Positions 19,605 through 30,361 of a stretch of DNA of 64,000 bases are shown piece after piece. The first letter of the stretch is position 1. Each line of letters starts with the position of its first letter. Origin of the DNA: Bradyrhizobium sp. LMTR 3 (GTDB lineage Bacteria > Pseudomonadota > Alphaproteobacteria > Rhizobiales > Xanthobacteraceae); contig NZ_MAXC01000023.1 of NCBI RefSeq assembly GCF_001693485.1, forward strand, positions 124,001-188,000, written 5' to 3'. The notes beneath the pieces are model-generated. The model had not been told where the DNA came from and ran no database searches. It saw nothing but the letters and a program-made list of their open reading frames with translations. Position numbers and translations under genes: made by a program.

Positions 19605-20226
19605 GGCAGATCTCCGCCAGTTTGACGAAGGCCCGCGCCCGGTGCGACAGGCCAAGCCCAAGGGGCGGCAGGCCGTGCTTTTCGATGGACGTCATCTCGC
19701 CAAAGGTCCGCGTGTGCCCGTCAGGCAGGAATGCCGGATCATAGCCGAAACCGGCAGTGCCGCGCGGCGGCCAGACCAGGGTTCCGTCGGCGCGGGACTC
19801 GACCTCTTCGAGATGGCCGTCGGGCCAGGCGACGCACAGGGCCGAGACGAAATGCGCACTTCGCTTGTCGGGCGTGGTCGCGCCGCGCTCCTGCAACAGG
19901 CGCTCGATCCTGGTCATCGCCGCCTTGAAATCCTTGCCATTGCCGGCCCAGCGCGCCGAATGGATTCCGGGCGCGCCGTCAAGGGCATCGACGACGAGGC
20001 CGGAATCATCGGCAAAGGCCGGCAGTTGCGCGGCTTTCGCCGCCGCGATCGCCTTGATCGCGGCATTGGCGCGAAACGTCTGGCCGGTTTCCTCGGGCTC
20101 ACCGAGACCCAGCTCGCCGGCGGAAACCGCCTCGATGCCGTGCGGCGCGAGCAATTCCTTCATCTCGGCGAGCTTGCCGGGATTGTGGGTCGCGATCACG
20201 AGCCGGCCGGTGATTCGACGGTGCAT
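19597..20226 (-). CDS. rdgB: XTP/dITP diphosphatase (Ham1 family)
   Basis: Removes ITP, dITP and XTP from nucleotide pools by cutting them to the monophosphate. The 209-residue chain starts RLVIATHNPGKLAEMKELL, the Ham1/RdgB substrate loop, then FADDSGLVVDALDGAPGIHS and GFGYDPAFLPDGHTRTFGEM, and ends with the SHRARAF motif. Length is normal. It lies 11 bp after rph and overlaps hemW, giving an rph-rdgB-hemW run on the minus strand, an order common in alphaproteobacteria. Confidence 0.96.
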   Translation of the reverse strand: MHRRITGRLVIATHNPGKLAEMKELLAPHGIEAVSAGELGLGEPEETGQTFRANAAIKAIAAAKAAQLPAFADDSGLVVDALDGAPGIHSARWAGNGKDFKAAMTRIERLLQERGATTPDKRSAHFVSALCVAWPDGHLEEVESRADGTLVWPPRGTAGFGYDPAFLPDGHTRTFGEMTSIEKHGLPPLGLGLSHRARAFVKLAEICLG

Positions 20227-20237
20227 GTGCGATCAGA

Positions 20238-20951
20238 CTACGCGACGGCCAGTTTCTGCAAGTCCACCAGACGCGCGACACCCTTGCGCGCCAGTTCCAT
20301 CAGCGCCAGGAACTCGTCTTGCGAAAACGGTGTCTTCTCGGCGGTGCCCTGCACCTCGATGATGCGGCCGTCGCCGGTCATGACGAAATTGGCGTCGGTC
20401 TCGGCCTCGGAATCCTCGGCATAATCGAGGTCGAGCACCGGCGTGCCCTGATAGATGCCGCAGGAGATCGCGGCGACATTGTCGCGCAGCACGTTGGCTT
20501 TCAGCATGTTGCGGTTCTTCATCCAACCGATGCAGTCGGCCAGCGCCACCCAGGCGCCGGTGATCGAGGCCGTGCGGGTGCCGCCATCGGCCTGGATCAC
20601 GTCGCAATCGACCGTAATCTGGCGCTCGCCGAGCGCTTCGAGATCGACGGCTGCGCGCAGGGAGCGGCCGATCAGCCGCTGGATCTCGACGGTGCGGCCG
20701 CCCTGCTTGCCGGCAGCGGCCTCGCGGCGCGTACGCTCCAATGTGGCGCGCGGCAGCATGCCGTATTCGGCGGTGACCCAGCCGCGGCCCTGCCCCTTCA
20801 GCCAGGGCGGCAGCCGTTCTTCCAGGGTGGCCGTGACCAGCACATGGGTGTCGCCAAACTTCACCATGCAGGAACCTTCGGCATATTTAACCACGCCGCG
20901 TTCCAGCGACACGGGGCGCAATTGATCGGGCGCACGGCGGCTCGGCCGCAT
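20238..20951 (-). CDS. rph: Ribonuclease PH
   Basis: Phosphate-dependent 3' exoribonuclease that trims tRNA precursors. From ATG 20951 it has 237 residues, the normal size. It opens MRPSRRAPDQLRPVSLERG, then VLVTATLEERLPPWLKGQG, the basic RTRREAAAGKQGGRTVEIQR substrate loop and DCDVIQADGGTRTASITGA, which contains the conserved catalytic region. The longer frame to 21125 runs into a repeat element and is rejected. GGAAGG nearby supports the start. hrcA is divergent on the other side of that repeat. Confidence 0.96.
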   Translation of the reverse strand: MRPSRRAPDQLRPVSLERGVVKYAEGSCMVKFGDTHVLVTATLEERLPPWLKGQGRGWVTAEYGMLPRATLERTRREAAAGKQGGRTVEIQRLIGRSLRAAVDLEALGERQITVDCDVIQADGGTRTASITGAWVALADCIGWMKNRNMLKANVLRDNVAAISCGIYQGTPVLDLDYAEDSEAETDANFVMTGDGRIIEVQGTAEKTPFSQDEFLALMELARKGVARLVDLQKLAVA

Positions 20952-21088
20952 GGGGAATCCTTCCAAAATCGAGCGAAAATTCGTTCGCGGTGCTTGTAGG
21001 AGGGGGAGCGGGCAGCGGCAAGGGTTTTTGCCTTGTTTCGGGGTAGAGTTCGGTTCTGAATCAATTAGAACCGAACCTCTACCTTCTT

Positions 21089-21170
21089 GTTTTGACGCGT
21101 TTTCTTTGCGCGAACCGGCATCCACCCCCGGATCAAGCCCGAGGGCATGCTTCGCTCGAAAACGCTACGG
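21089..21170. repeat. Mosaic intergenic repeat, family D, copy 1
   Basis: Starts GTTTTGACGCGTTTTCTTTG and ends TTCGCTCGAAAACGCTACGG. A shorter copy is at 22357-22413 on the other side of hrcA. This copy carries an extra module, CCGGATCAAGCCCGAGGGCA, which is also found inverted inside the repeat at 4000-4069. It lies between the divergent rph and hrcA starts, so it may affect their promoters. Confidence 0.75.
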
Positions 21171-21233
21171 CGAAAGCGGCGCTTGTCATCGGCCCGCCGG
21201 ATCGACAAATTAGGGAGTATCAGGGAGTTAGCA

Positions 21234-22322
21234 GTGGCCCACCACGATCCGATAGGCCTGATCGCGCCGCATGCTGGGCTCGCCCAGCTCAACGAGCGCT
21301 CGCGCGACATTTTTCGTCAAATCGTCGAGAGCTATCTCGCGACCGGCGACCCTGTCGGCTCGCGCAACATCTCGCGCCTGATCGCGGTGCCGCTGTCGCC
21401 GGCGTCCGTCCGCAACGTGATGTCGGACCTCGAAGCGCTCGGCCTGATCTATGCGCCACATACCTCGGCCGGCCGCCTGCCCACCGAACTCGGTTTGCGC
21501 TTCTTCGTCGACGCCCTGATGCAGGTCGGCGACCTCACCGAGCCGGAACGGGAATCGATCCAGAACCAGCTTGCCTCCGTCGGCCGGGCGCAGTCGGTCG
21601 AGGCGGCGCTCGGCGAGGCGCTGACGCGGCTGTCCGGCCTGACCCGTGCGGCTGCGGTGGTGCTGACCGCCAAATCCAATTCGCGGCTGAAACACATCGA
21701 GTTCGTGCGGCTGGAGCCGGAGCGCGCGCTGGTGGTGCTGGTCGGCGAAGACGGCCAGGTCGAAAACCGTGTGCTGTCGCTGCCGCCCGGCGTGCCTTCC
21801 TCGGCACTGACCGAAGCGAGCAATTTTCTCAATGCGCGGATTCGCGGCCGTACGCTCGCCGAAGCGCGGTTAGAGCTCGAAACCGCGATGGCGCAGAGCC
21901 GCATCGAGCTCGACCAACTGACGCAGAAGGTGATCGAGGCTGGCATTGCGAGCTGGTCGGGCGGCGAAAACGACGACCGGCAATTGATCGTGCGCGGGCA
22001 TGCCAACCTGCTGGAAGATTTGCACGCGCTGGAAGATCTCGAACGCGTCAAATCATTGTTCGACGATCTCGAGACCAAGCGCGGCGTGATCGACCTGCTG
22101 GGCCGGGCCGAGCGCGCCGAAGGGGTGCGGATCTTCATCGGATCGGAGAACAAGCTGTTCTCGCTGTCCGGTTCCTCGACCATCATCGCACCCTATGGCG
22201 ACGCTTCGGGCCGTATCGTCGGTGTTCTCGGCGTGATCGGGCCGACACGGCTGAACTATGCACGGGTGATTCCGACGGTGGATTACGCCGCCCGCATTGT
22301 CAGCCGGATGCTGGGCGGCTGA
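21234..22322 (+). CDS. hrcA: Heat-inducible transcription repressor HrcA
   Basis: Represses heat-shock genes by binding the CIRCE operator, with GroEL aiding its folding. From the GTG at 21234 (GGGAG upstream) it has 362 residues, which fits the known size in Bradyrhizobium. The N-terminal winged helix has LNERSRDIFRQIVESYLATG and VGSRNISRLIAVPLSPASVR; the dimer and inserted domains follow, with SRIELDQLTQKVIEAG and IFIGSENKLFSLSGSS near the end. It precedes grpE. I found no CIRCE element in the window, so its targets (such as groESL) lie elsewhere. Confidence 0.95.
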   Translation: MAHHDPIGLIAPHAGLAQLNERSRDIFRQIVESYLATGDPVGSRNISRLIAVPLSPASVRNVMSDLEALGLIYAPHTSAGRLPTELGLRFFVDALMQVGDLTEPERESIQNQLASVGRAQSVEAALGEALTRLSGLTRAAAVVLTAKSNSRLKHIEFVRLEPERALVVLVGEDGQVENRVLSLPPGVPSSALTEASNFLNARIRGRTLAEARLELETAMAQSRIELDQLTQKVIEAGIASWSGGENDDRQLIVRGHANLLEDLHALEDLERVKSLFDDLETKRGVIDLLGRAERAEGVRIFIGSENKLFSLSGSSTIIAPYGDASGRIVGVLGVIGPTRLNYARVIPTVDYAARIVSRMLGG

Positions 22323-22356
22323 TCCGCCACGAATCGACCCCAATCCGGGCTTTGTC

Positions 22357-22413
22357 GTTTTGACGCTTTTTCTTCACGCGAACCGGTGCCCACTTCGCTC
22401 GAAAACGCTATGG
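22357..22413. repeat. Mosaic intergenic repeat, family D, copy 2
   Basis: GTTTTGACGCTTTTTCTTCA through CACTTCGCTCGAAAACGCTA closely matches the copy at 21089-21170 but lacks its central module. The two copies bracket hrcA in the same orientation, so recombination between them would delete the gene. Confidence 0.75.
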
Positions 22414-22499
22414 AGCGCTTGATTTTCGGCCCCTAAAGCACGATATCCCGCTCAGCAAATCCCCATCCAACCAGATGCGTTTTTTGAGAAGGCAGTCTT

Positions 22500-23117
22500 A
22501 TGACCGATCCCAACCGGCCGAGTGACGACGGGGCACAACCCGCCAACCAGACCGGCGAACCCGTGGTCTCAAAACCCTACATCATGCCCGACGATCCCGA
22601 GGAAGGATCGGTCGAGGCGTTGACGAAGGAAGCGGCGGAAGCACGCGACAAGATGCTGCGCACGCTGGCGGAGATGGAAAACCTGCGCAAGCGCACCGCC
22701 AAGGAAGTCGCCGACGCGCGCGCCTACGGCATCACCGGCTTCGCCCGCGACATTCTCGAAATCGCCGACAATCTGCAGCGCGCGCTCGATGCCATGCCGG
22801 CCGAGACGAAGGCCACCGCCGACCCGGCGCTGAAGGCTTTCATCGAAGGCGTCGAGCTGACCGAGCGCTCGCTGCTGAACACGCTGGAGAAGAACGGCGT
22901 CAAGAAGTTCGATCCATCGGGCGAGAAGTTCGATCCCAATTTTCAGCAGGCGATGTACGAAGTGCCCGATCCGTCCGTTCCGGCAGGGACGGTGGTTCAG
23001 GTCGTGCAGGCCGGCTTCATGATCGGCGAACGCATACTGCGTCCGGCGCTGGTCGGCGTATCGAAGGGCGGCGCCAAGGCAGCCCCGGCGAACAACGAGC
23101 CGAACAGCGCGGCATAG
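22500..23117 (+). CDS. grpE: Nucleotide exchange factor GrpE
   Basis: Releases ADP from DnaK so that the chaperone cycle can go on. The 205-residue protein has an acidic N-terminus, a long helix (KEAAEARDKMLRTLAEMENL, about 42-61) and the beta-wing domain with KKFDPSGEKFDPNFQQAMYE and VVQVVQAGFMIGERILRPAL, the GrpE signature. It follows hrcA by 177 bp, and its partners dnaK and dnaJ lie 4 kb downstream. A palindromic repeat lies straight after its stop. Confidence 0.96.
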   Translation: MTDPNRPSDDGAQPANQTGEPVVSKPYIMPDDPEEGSVEALTKEAAEARDKMLRTLAEMENLRKRTAKEVADARAYGITGFARDILEIADNLQRALDAMPAETKATADPALKAFIEGVELTERSLLNTLEKNGVKKFDPSGEKFDPNFQQAMYEVPDPSVPAGTVVQVVQAGFMIGERILRPALVGVSKGGAKAAPANNEPNSAA

Positions 23118-23122
23118 ACGCT

Positions 23123-23239
23123 AGACCCTCATGGTGAGGAGGCGCGTCAGCGCCGTCTCGAACCATGAAGGCCCCGCTGCAGCATCTCGGCCTTCATCCT
23201 TCGAGACGCGCGCAGGCGCGCTCCTCAGGATGAGGGTCT
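23123..23239. repeat. Palindromic intergenic repeat, family B, copy 1
   Basis: Opens AGACCCTCATGGTGAGGAGG and closes CTCCTCAGGATGAGGGTCT, with inner motifs CGTCTCGAACCATGA and CCTTCGAGACGCGC that pair with each other. It fills the gap between the convergent grpE and VOC-protein genes. Other copies lie at 43860 and 63645, both also 3' of genes. Confidence 0.85.
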
Positions 23240-23254
23240 GATGCCCGCTTGGAC

Positions 23255-23683
23255 TTACAGCGGCTTCTCGTCCGCCTTCGGTCGGTAGGTGCCAAAACTC
23301 CAGAGATTGCCTTCCGGGTCGCGGCAGGCGAAATCGCGGCTGCCGTAGTCGGTGTCGCGCAGTTCCATTTCGATCTTGCCGCCGGCGGCCTTCACTTTGG
23401 CATACAGCGCGTCGGGATCGTCGACCGCGACATAGAGCGCGTCGGTGCGGCGGCCGCCTATATCACCGACGAGTTTGCCATATTCATCGTCGCGGCTCTG
23501 GCCGAGCATGAGGAGCGAGGGCCCGTAGGCAAGCTCGGCATGTTGAACCGCGCCACCGTTGCGGTAGGCGACACGTTCGGTGAAGCCAACGATCTCCTCG
23601 AGCCAGCGGATCATCGCTTCGGCATCCCGGCAGCGCATCGTCGGGTAAAGGCGCGGTGCTTCGCTTTTGCTTGGACTGATCAC
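23255..23683 (-). CDS. VOC (glyoxalase/bleomycin-resistance) superfamily protein
   Basis: 142 residues from GTG 23683, which has GGAG six bases upstream (a TTG six bases earlier would leave no spacing). The chain shows the VOC pattern: YPTMRCRDAEAMIRWLEEIV, then AELAYGPSLLMLG and DDPDALYAKVKAAGGKIEME, ending with DFACRDPEGNLWSFGTY. The acidic and histidine metal positions are only partly kept. Members range from isomerases to drug-binding proteins; no substrate can be named. The AraC regulator next door is on the same strand but has its own spacing. Confidence 0.85.
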   Translation of the reverse strand: MISPSKSEAPRLYPTMRCRDAEAMIRWLEEIVGFTERVAYRNGGAVQHAELAYGPSLLMLGQSRDDEYGKLVGDIGGRRTDALYVAVDDPDALYAKVKAAGGKIEMELRDTDYGSRDFACRDPEGNLWSFGTYRPKADEKPL

Positions 23684-23762
23684 GGGCAACTCCTTGCATT
23701 GCGTTACCTCGCCAATACCGCGAGGTAGGTTGCGCCGGCTTGAAGATTTGTTACCTGACCGG

Positions 23763-24614
23763 CTACGCGTCCAGTGCGTCGAGCGGCCGCGTCAGGCGGC
23801 TGTCGATCAACGTCAGCCGCCGGGCCCAGGCCGTCGGTGTCTCGCCGGCAAGATCGGCGAATTCGCGGACGAGATGCGCCTGGTCGGAATAACCGCTTTC
23901 AGCCGCAATGAAGGCCCAGCCGCTTGCGGTTTCGGTCCGCGCCAGCCGGCAGGCTTCATGAAAGCGCATCATGCGGGCAACCGGCTTCGGCGCCAGACCA
24001 ATTTCCGCTCGGAAGCGATCGACCAAATGCTTGCGGCTCCAGCCGATCTCTCTTGCAAGCGCAGTGATGCGCGCGCCGCCCGTGCTGCGTGCGAGCCGGC
24101 GATAGGCGAAAGCGATCTCGGGCGAAGGCCAATGGCTGGCACGGCCTGCAACAAAATCCTCGACCAGATCGAAACGATCCTGCCAGCGGGATATCGCACC
24201 GAGCCGATCGCGCAGCTCACGCCCTTCGCGGCCCAGCACGTCGGCAATGTCGACCATGCGCGCGGTGAGATCGACGATGGCGCCGCCAAAGAAGCGATAG
24301 GCGCCGAGCGGCGTGAAATCCACCTGCACGCATTCGGCGCCGCCATCGGATTCGATATGAACCGGGCCGGCATAAAGCCCGGCGGCGAAACTCGGCTGCC
24401 GGTCATCAGCGTCAGGATCGCGCCCGAGCGCGATCAGGAGCGGTGTGCCGAAGCTGATGATCAGCGGCACCACCAGGCCGGCGGCTTCGCGCTGGAAAAA
24501 CCGGCCGGGCGCCGTTTCGCGATAACCCGTCATGCCAGTGATCAGGCCCGCCAGGCGCTGTGACGGCGCACGACGGATCATCTCGAACGCGAATGGAGCC
24601 GCTGGACCTGACAT
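23763..24614 (-). CDS. AraC-family transcriptional regulator
   Basis: 283 residues from ATG 24614 (AGGGG upstream). The C-terminal DNA-binding domain has two helix-turn-helix units: ITALAREIGWSRKHLVDRFR and GWAFIAAESGYSDQAHLVRE, about residues 185-270. The N-terminal half, with PLIISFGTPLLIALG and VQVDFTPLGAYRFFGG, looks like the sensor domain of DUF6597/AraC-type regulators that act without a sugar ligand. It lies between the VOC protein and the exported nicotinamidase, either of which could be a target. Confidence 0.88.
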   Translation of the reverse strand: MSGPAAPFAFEMIRRAPSQRLAGLITGMTGYRETAPGRFFQREAAGLVVPLIISFGTPLLIALGRDPDADDRQPSFAAGLYAGPVHIESDGGAECVQVDFTPLGAYRFFGGAIVDLTARMVDIADVLGREGRELRDRLGAISRWQDRFDLVEDFVAGRASHWPSPEIAFAYRRLARSTGGARITALAREIGWSRKHLVDRFRAEIGLAPKPVARMMRFHEACRLARTETASGWAFIAAESGYSDQAHLVREFADLAGETPTAWARRLTLIDSRLTRPLDALDA

Positions 24615-24646
24615 CCCAAACCCCTGAACCGGGCAAGACGAACGCA

Positions 24647-25360
24647 CTAGGCCGCGATATCGCCCGACTGAATGCGCTTGACGCCGGCTTTGGTCATGTC
24701 AGCCCAGGCCTTGGCGAGCGAGCCCTGGGTGTCGATGCCGCGGCAGGCGTCCTCGATCACGTAAGTCTCAAAGCCCGCCTTGCGCGCATCCAGCGCGCTC
24801 CATGCCACGCAGAAGTCGGTGGCGAGGCCGGCGAGGAAAACCCGCTTCACCTTGCGCGCTTTCAGGTACGCGGCAAGCCCCGTCGTGGTCTTGCCGTCGG
24901 CCTCGGTGAAGGCCGAATAGCTGTCGACGTCCTTGTTAAAACCCTTGCGGATAACGAGACCGGCATGCGGGACCGCGAGGTCCTTTGACAGCGACGCGCC
25001 CTCGGTGCCCTGTACGCAGTGATCCGGCCACAGCACCTGCTTGCCGTAGGGGAGATTGATGGTTTCGAACGGCTTCTTGCCGGAATGGGTGGAGGCGAAC
25101 GAGACGTGGCCCGCGGTGTGCCAGTCCTGCGTCATCACCACATTGGCAAAGCCCTTGGCGATGCGGTTGATGACGGGCACCACCTGATCGCCGTCTTTCA
25201 CGGCGAGGCTGCCGCCCGGCAGGAAGCAGTTTTGCACGTCGATGACGAGGAGCGCGGAGGCGTTGTCGGGTTTCATCGGTGCAGCCCATGGCGTCGTTGG
25301 AACGAGGGCGAGGACGGATGCCGCGCCAAAGCCTGTCAGAACCAGCCTGCGAGAAACCAT
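24647..25360 (-). CDS. pncA: Nicotinamidase/pyrazinamidase with an export signal
   Basis: Hydrolyses nicotinamide to nicotinate and ammonia for NAD salvage. The 237-residue chain has the catalytic triad positions D41 (VIDVQNCF), K139 (IRKGFNKDVDSYSAF) and C184 (TDFCV), plus metal-binding residues in TQDWH (D79, H81) and the PDHCVQGT stretch. Unlike cytoplasmic PncA it starts with SRRLVLTGFGAASVLALVP, a twin-arginine-like signal ending near residue 27, so it should act in the periplasm. Confidence 0.92.
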   Translation of the reverse strand: MVSRRLVLTGFGAASVLALVPTTPWAAPMKPDNASALLVIDVQNCFLPGGSLAVKDGDQVVPVINRIAKGFANVVMTQDWHTAGHVSFASTHSGKKPFETINLPYGKQVLWPDHCVQGTEGASLSKDLAVPHAGLVIRKGFNKDVDSYSAFTEADGKTTTGLAAYLKARKVKRVFLAGLATDFCVAWSALDARKAGFETYVIEDACRGIDTQGSLAKAWADMTKAGVKRIQSGDIAA

Positions 25361-25478
25361 AGCACGTCTCCCCTCGTGAACCCGACAGGGAAGGCTAGTT
25401 CCAGTGGTGTACGAACGAAAGCCCGAAATTTCGCCGCGTCCTGAATATCAGGGCGCGCGCTTTTCTTGAACTCCGCGA

Positions 25479-26417
25479 TCAGGCTCGCGGCCGGATTCCG
25501 TCGCGCACGGCGCGGAAGCGCGGAAATGCCTTGGTCCAATCATCGCGCGGCGAAGAGCCGATGATGCGCATCGAGGTCTGGGAGCCGAACCGCAGCCATT
25601 GCACGATCGTCACCGGCGTATTGTCCTTGCCGCTGATGGCGTCGATCCGAGTCTCGTAGCCGGGCTGGCCATCGATGCGGACAGGCTCCGACATCGTGAT
25701 ACGCCCGTCGCGTACGCCGGGAATGGTGGTCGCGATCTGCTGGGCAAAGCGGCCGCGATCGTCAGGCGACGCCGCCGTCGAGCCGATCAGGCCGATGATC
25801 ATGAAGGGGGCGACCTCGAAGCCTTTCTTTTCGTCGCTGTCGGAGAGAATGAGGGCGGCGCCCGGTGCCAGCGTACGGACGTTCTTGAAGCTCGAGAGCT
25901 CGCCAATCTTGAACGGCATCATCCCGAGCTGTTCCTCGACAGGAACCTCAACGCGGATCACGGCCGATGCGAACATCTGGCGCACGGCATCGTCGGTATA
26001 GATCTTTGAGGCGTTCTCCGGCACCTGCACGGCGACGTAGCCGGAGAAGGTAGGACCGGGCAGGATCATGGAATAACGGCGCACGTTGGTGGCGCCGTCC
26101 TTGGCGTTTTCGACGGTGTAGTAGGCGAGCCCCGCTTTGGTCTCGATGCTCTCCGGCTTGATGCCGCCAGTGCCGCCGGGATTGGCCTTGAAGGCATTGG
26201 CGACCTCGCCATAAGCCTCGGCGGGCAGGTCGGCGACCAGGACCTTGACGCCCTGGTCTTCGGTCTCGAATCCCGTGAACGCTCTGGCCTTGTTGAGGCC
26301 GACCAGCGGCGTCATGCCGACCCTGGCGCCCGGCGGGAAAACCGGGTCCGCGGCGAACGCGGAGGAGGTGGCGGCAACGAGTAGGGCAACCGCAGCAAAG
26401 TATCGAAGTAGCTTCAT
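25479..26417 (-). CDS. Exported protein of unknown function
   Basis: 312 residues from ATG 26417. A clear Sec signal (LLRYFAAVALLVAATSSAFA, cut near residue 23) is followed by PVFPPGARVGMTPLVG and a two-part soluble domain, with VRVEVPVEEQ-like and GRFAQQIATTIPGVRDGRI stretches and a C-terminal TPVTIVQWLRFGSQTSMRII. It resembles conserved periplasmic proteins of Bradyrhizobium with no assigned role. It stands alone between pncA and the dnaK control region. An in-frame extension to 26684 is arginine-rich and not credible. Confidence 0.75.
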   Translation of the reverse strand: MKLLRYFAAVALLVAATSSAFAADPVFPPGARVGMTPLVGLNKARAFTGFETEDQGVKVLVADLPAEAYGEVANAFKANPGGTGGIKPESIETKAGLAYYTVENAKDGATNVRRYSMILPGPTFSGYVAVQVPENASKIYTDDAVRQMFASAVIRVEVPVEEQLGMMPFKIGELSSFKNVRTLAPGAALILSDSDEKKGFEVAPFMIIGLIGSTAASPDDRGRFAQQIATTIPGVRDGRITMSEPVRIDGQPGYETRIDAISGKDNTPVTIVQWLRFGSQTSMRIIGSSPRDDWTKAFPRFRAVRDGIRPRA

Positions 26418-26975
26418 GGAGGGTCTACCGGGTTTGCATGGAGGCCGTTCAATGATCGGACGGTGGAGCGGATGGAATCTGGGCCTCGGGGCGCGCGACT
26501 GGGTCGTTCCGTTCGGCCCGCTTTTAGCGGTTTTGGTGTCCCTGCAACAGGGCAGGGCAGGCGTCCGTTCCCCCGTCACGCTCCTATATGTTGGCCTTTC
26601 GCGGCATTCTGCCCAGTCTCCGAGCGTTTTTTTGGGCGCTTCCAGCGGCCAAATACCGCGTCCCCTCCACGTCGGCCGGTCCACGCCGTGAGGATGCCGC
26701 CGTATCGCTGTGCAACGTTTGGGGGCGTGAGCGATGAAGGGGATTGCCGATTCTTAACGCCGGTCGCGGCGCGGGGCCCGGCCCCCGGGCGGCACAATCT
26801 TTCAAACGCCAGCCTTTTCAGGCCCTAAGCTTGCGCTCGGTCCTTGCGGGCACAACCCCCCCTCCTATATGAGGCTCACCGTCGCAATATCGCGAGTATT
26901 TGAACGTTGGGGGTTCGGTTAGGTGCGCCGTCCAGGGCCCAGCCAACCTGCCGCAAAAAGAAGGATATGAGGACC
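26418..26975. other. Long intergenic region upstream of dnaK
   Basis: 558 bp without a gene. The open frames here on both strands have shadow-like composition and no ribosome sites. The only element I can support is the heat-shock promoter at 26843-26870. A second CTCCTATATG at 26581 lacks a -35 partner. The long leader of about 100 bases between promoter and dnaK ATG ends in AAGAAGGATATGAGGACC, a good ribosome site. Confidence 0.6.
26843..26870 (+). promoter_or_regulatory. RpoH (sigma-32)-type promoter of dnaK
   Basis: CTTG (26843-26846) and CCTATAT (26864-26870) are 17 bp apart and fit the alphaproteobacterial RpoH pattern of CTTG then a CYTATNT -10. The Bradyrhizobium japonicum dnaKJ operon is known to be sigma-32 dependent. 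The dnaK ATG is at 26976, so transcription would begin about 100 bases upstream. Confidence 0.75.
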
Positions 26976-28877
<1,902 letters not shown>

Positions 28878-29019
28878 GCGGGCTTTCGATCATGACCCTC
28901 ATCCAAAAGAGCGCACGGCTCGCGTTCGATGGGTGGGGGTCATTTTTCTTTAAGCCGATCGCGGCATCTTCGATTGAAGGTGCTTTCGGCATGAAGACGA
29001 ATTCGGGCGGGTCTGACTG

Positions 29020-30153
29020 ATGTCCACCAAGCGCTGCTATTACGAAACCCTGGAAGTCGAGCGGAACGCGGACGAATCCAAGCTCAAGTCGGCCTTCCGC
29101 AAGCTCGCGATGAAATGGCATCCGGACAGGAATCCAGGTGATGCCACCAGCGAAATGAAATTCAAGGAAATCAACGAGGCCTATGAAGTCCTGAAAGACG
29201 GCGACAAGCGCGCCGCCTATGACCGCTATGGCCATGCCGCGTTCGAGCAGGGCATGGGCGGCGGCGGTCCCGGCTTCGGCGCCGGCTTCGCCTCGTCGTT
29301 TTCAGATATTTTCGAGGACCTGTTCGGCATGGCCGGGCAGCGCGGGCGTGGCGGCGGGCGCGAGCGCGGCGCCGATCTGCGCTACAACATGGAAATCACG
29401 CTGGAGGAAGCCTACCTCGGCAAGACCGCGCAGATCGAAATTCCGGTCTCGGTTACCTGCGAGCCCTGTTCGGGCACCGGCGCCAAGGCCGGCACCAAGC
29501 CGAAGACCTGCGCGATGTGCGGCGGCGCCGGCCGCGTCCGTCAGGCTCAGGGCTTCTTCACGCTGGAGCGGACCTGCCCGGGCTGTCAGGGCCGCGGTCA
29601 GATGATCGAGGACGCCTGCCCGAACTGCTCGGGCACGGGACGGGTGACGCGCGACCGGACGTTGTCGGTCAACATTCCGCAGGGTGTCGAGGACGGCACG
29701 CGTATCCGGCTGGCCGGCGAAGGCGAGGCCGGCGTCCGCGGCGGTCCGCCCGGCGACCTCTACATTTTCCTGTCGCTGGCCACCCACGAATTCTTCCAGC
29801 GCGACGGCGCCGATTTGCACTGCCGGGTTCCGATCTCGATGGTCGCGGCCGCGCTCGGCGGCGAATTCGAGGTGCCCACCATCGACAAGGGCAAGACCAA
29901 GGTGAAGGTGCCGGCGGGAACGCAGTCCGGCCGCCGTTTCCGCATTGCATCAAAGGGCATGCCGGTGCTCCGCTCGCGCCAGACCGGCGACATGTATGTC
30001 CAGGTCATGGTCGAAACGCCACAGAATCTGACCAAGAAGCAGCAGGAACTGCTCGCCGAGTTCGAAAAGCTGTCCTCCGGGGCAACCCAGCCGGAGGCGT
30101 TGGGCTTCTTCACCAAGGTCAAGGACTTCTTCGGCAGCCGCGCGGGCTCGTGA
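29020..30153 (+). CDS. dnaJ: Chaperone protein DnaJ
   Basis: Co-chaperone that stimulates DnaK ATPase and delivers substrates. The 377 residues show all parts: a J domain with HPD in MKWHPDRNPGD (about 3-68), a glycine/phenylalanine-rich linker (GGGGPGFGAGFASSFSDIFE), four zinc-binding repeats (CEPCSGTGAK, CAMCGGAGRV, CPGCQGRGQM, CPNCSGTGRV, about 147-212) and the C-terminal substrate domains. It is the second gene of dnaKJ, with pmtA 208 bp after it. Confidence 0.98.
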   Translation: MSTKRCYYETLEVERNADESKLKSAFRKLAMKWHPDRNPGDATSEMKFKEINEAYEVLKDGDKRAAYDRYGHAAFEQGMGGGGPGFGAGFASSFSDIFEDLFGMAGQRGRGGGRERGADLRYNMEITLEEAYLGKTAQIEIPVSVTCEPCSGTGAKAGTKPKTCAMCGGAGRVRQAQGFFTLERTCPGCQGRGQMIEDACPNCSGTGRVTRDRTLSVNIPQGVEDGTRIRLAGEGEAGVRGGPPGDLYIFLSLATHEFFQRDGADLHCRVPISMVAAALGGEFEVPTIDKGKTKVKVPAGTQSGRRFRIASKGMPVLRSRQTGDMYVQVMVETPQNLTKKQQELLAEFEKLSSGATQPEALGFFTKVKDFFGSRAGS

Positions 30154-30361
30154 ACCGCATCCACGTCGCGCGGGCGAGCGCCGTTCCTCGCCCGGCAGTC
30201 ATGATTCATTCAGCTTGCACAGGGTGTTATCGCCGGATCGCGGGCGCTTTGGCGCCTCTCGCGCATTACCGTTTGGCTTGACCATATCCCCGTCGACCTA
30301 TACGTGTTCATGACTGTTTTTTGACATTCCCGCCCGTCAGCGGGTCCCGCCTGGTAGCGAC

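Noticed and set aside
26562..26589. A second heat-shock-like -10 (CCTATAT at 26583) upstream of dnaK.
   Set aside because: The base positions 17 bp upstream read CGTC and not CTTG, so there is no -35 partner.
26463..26828. A 121-codon frame upstream of dnaK.
   Set aside because: Arginine/proline-rich, no ribosome site, and it overlaps the dnaK control region.
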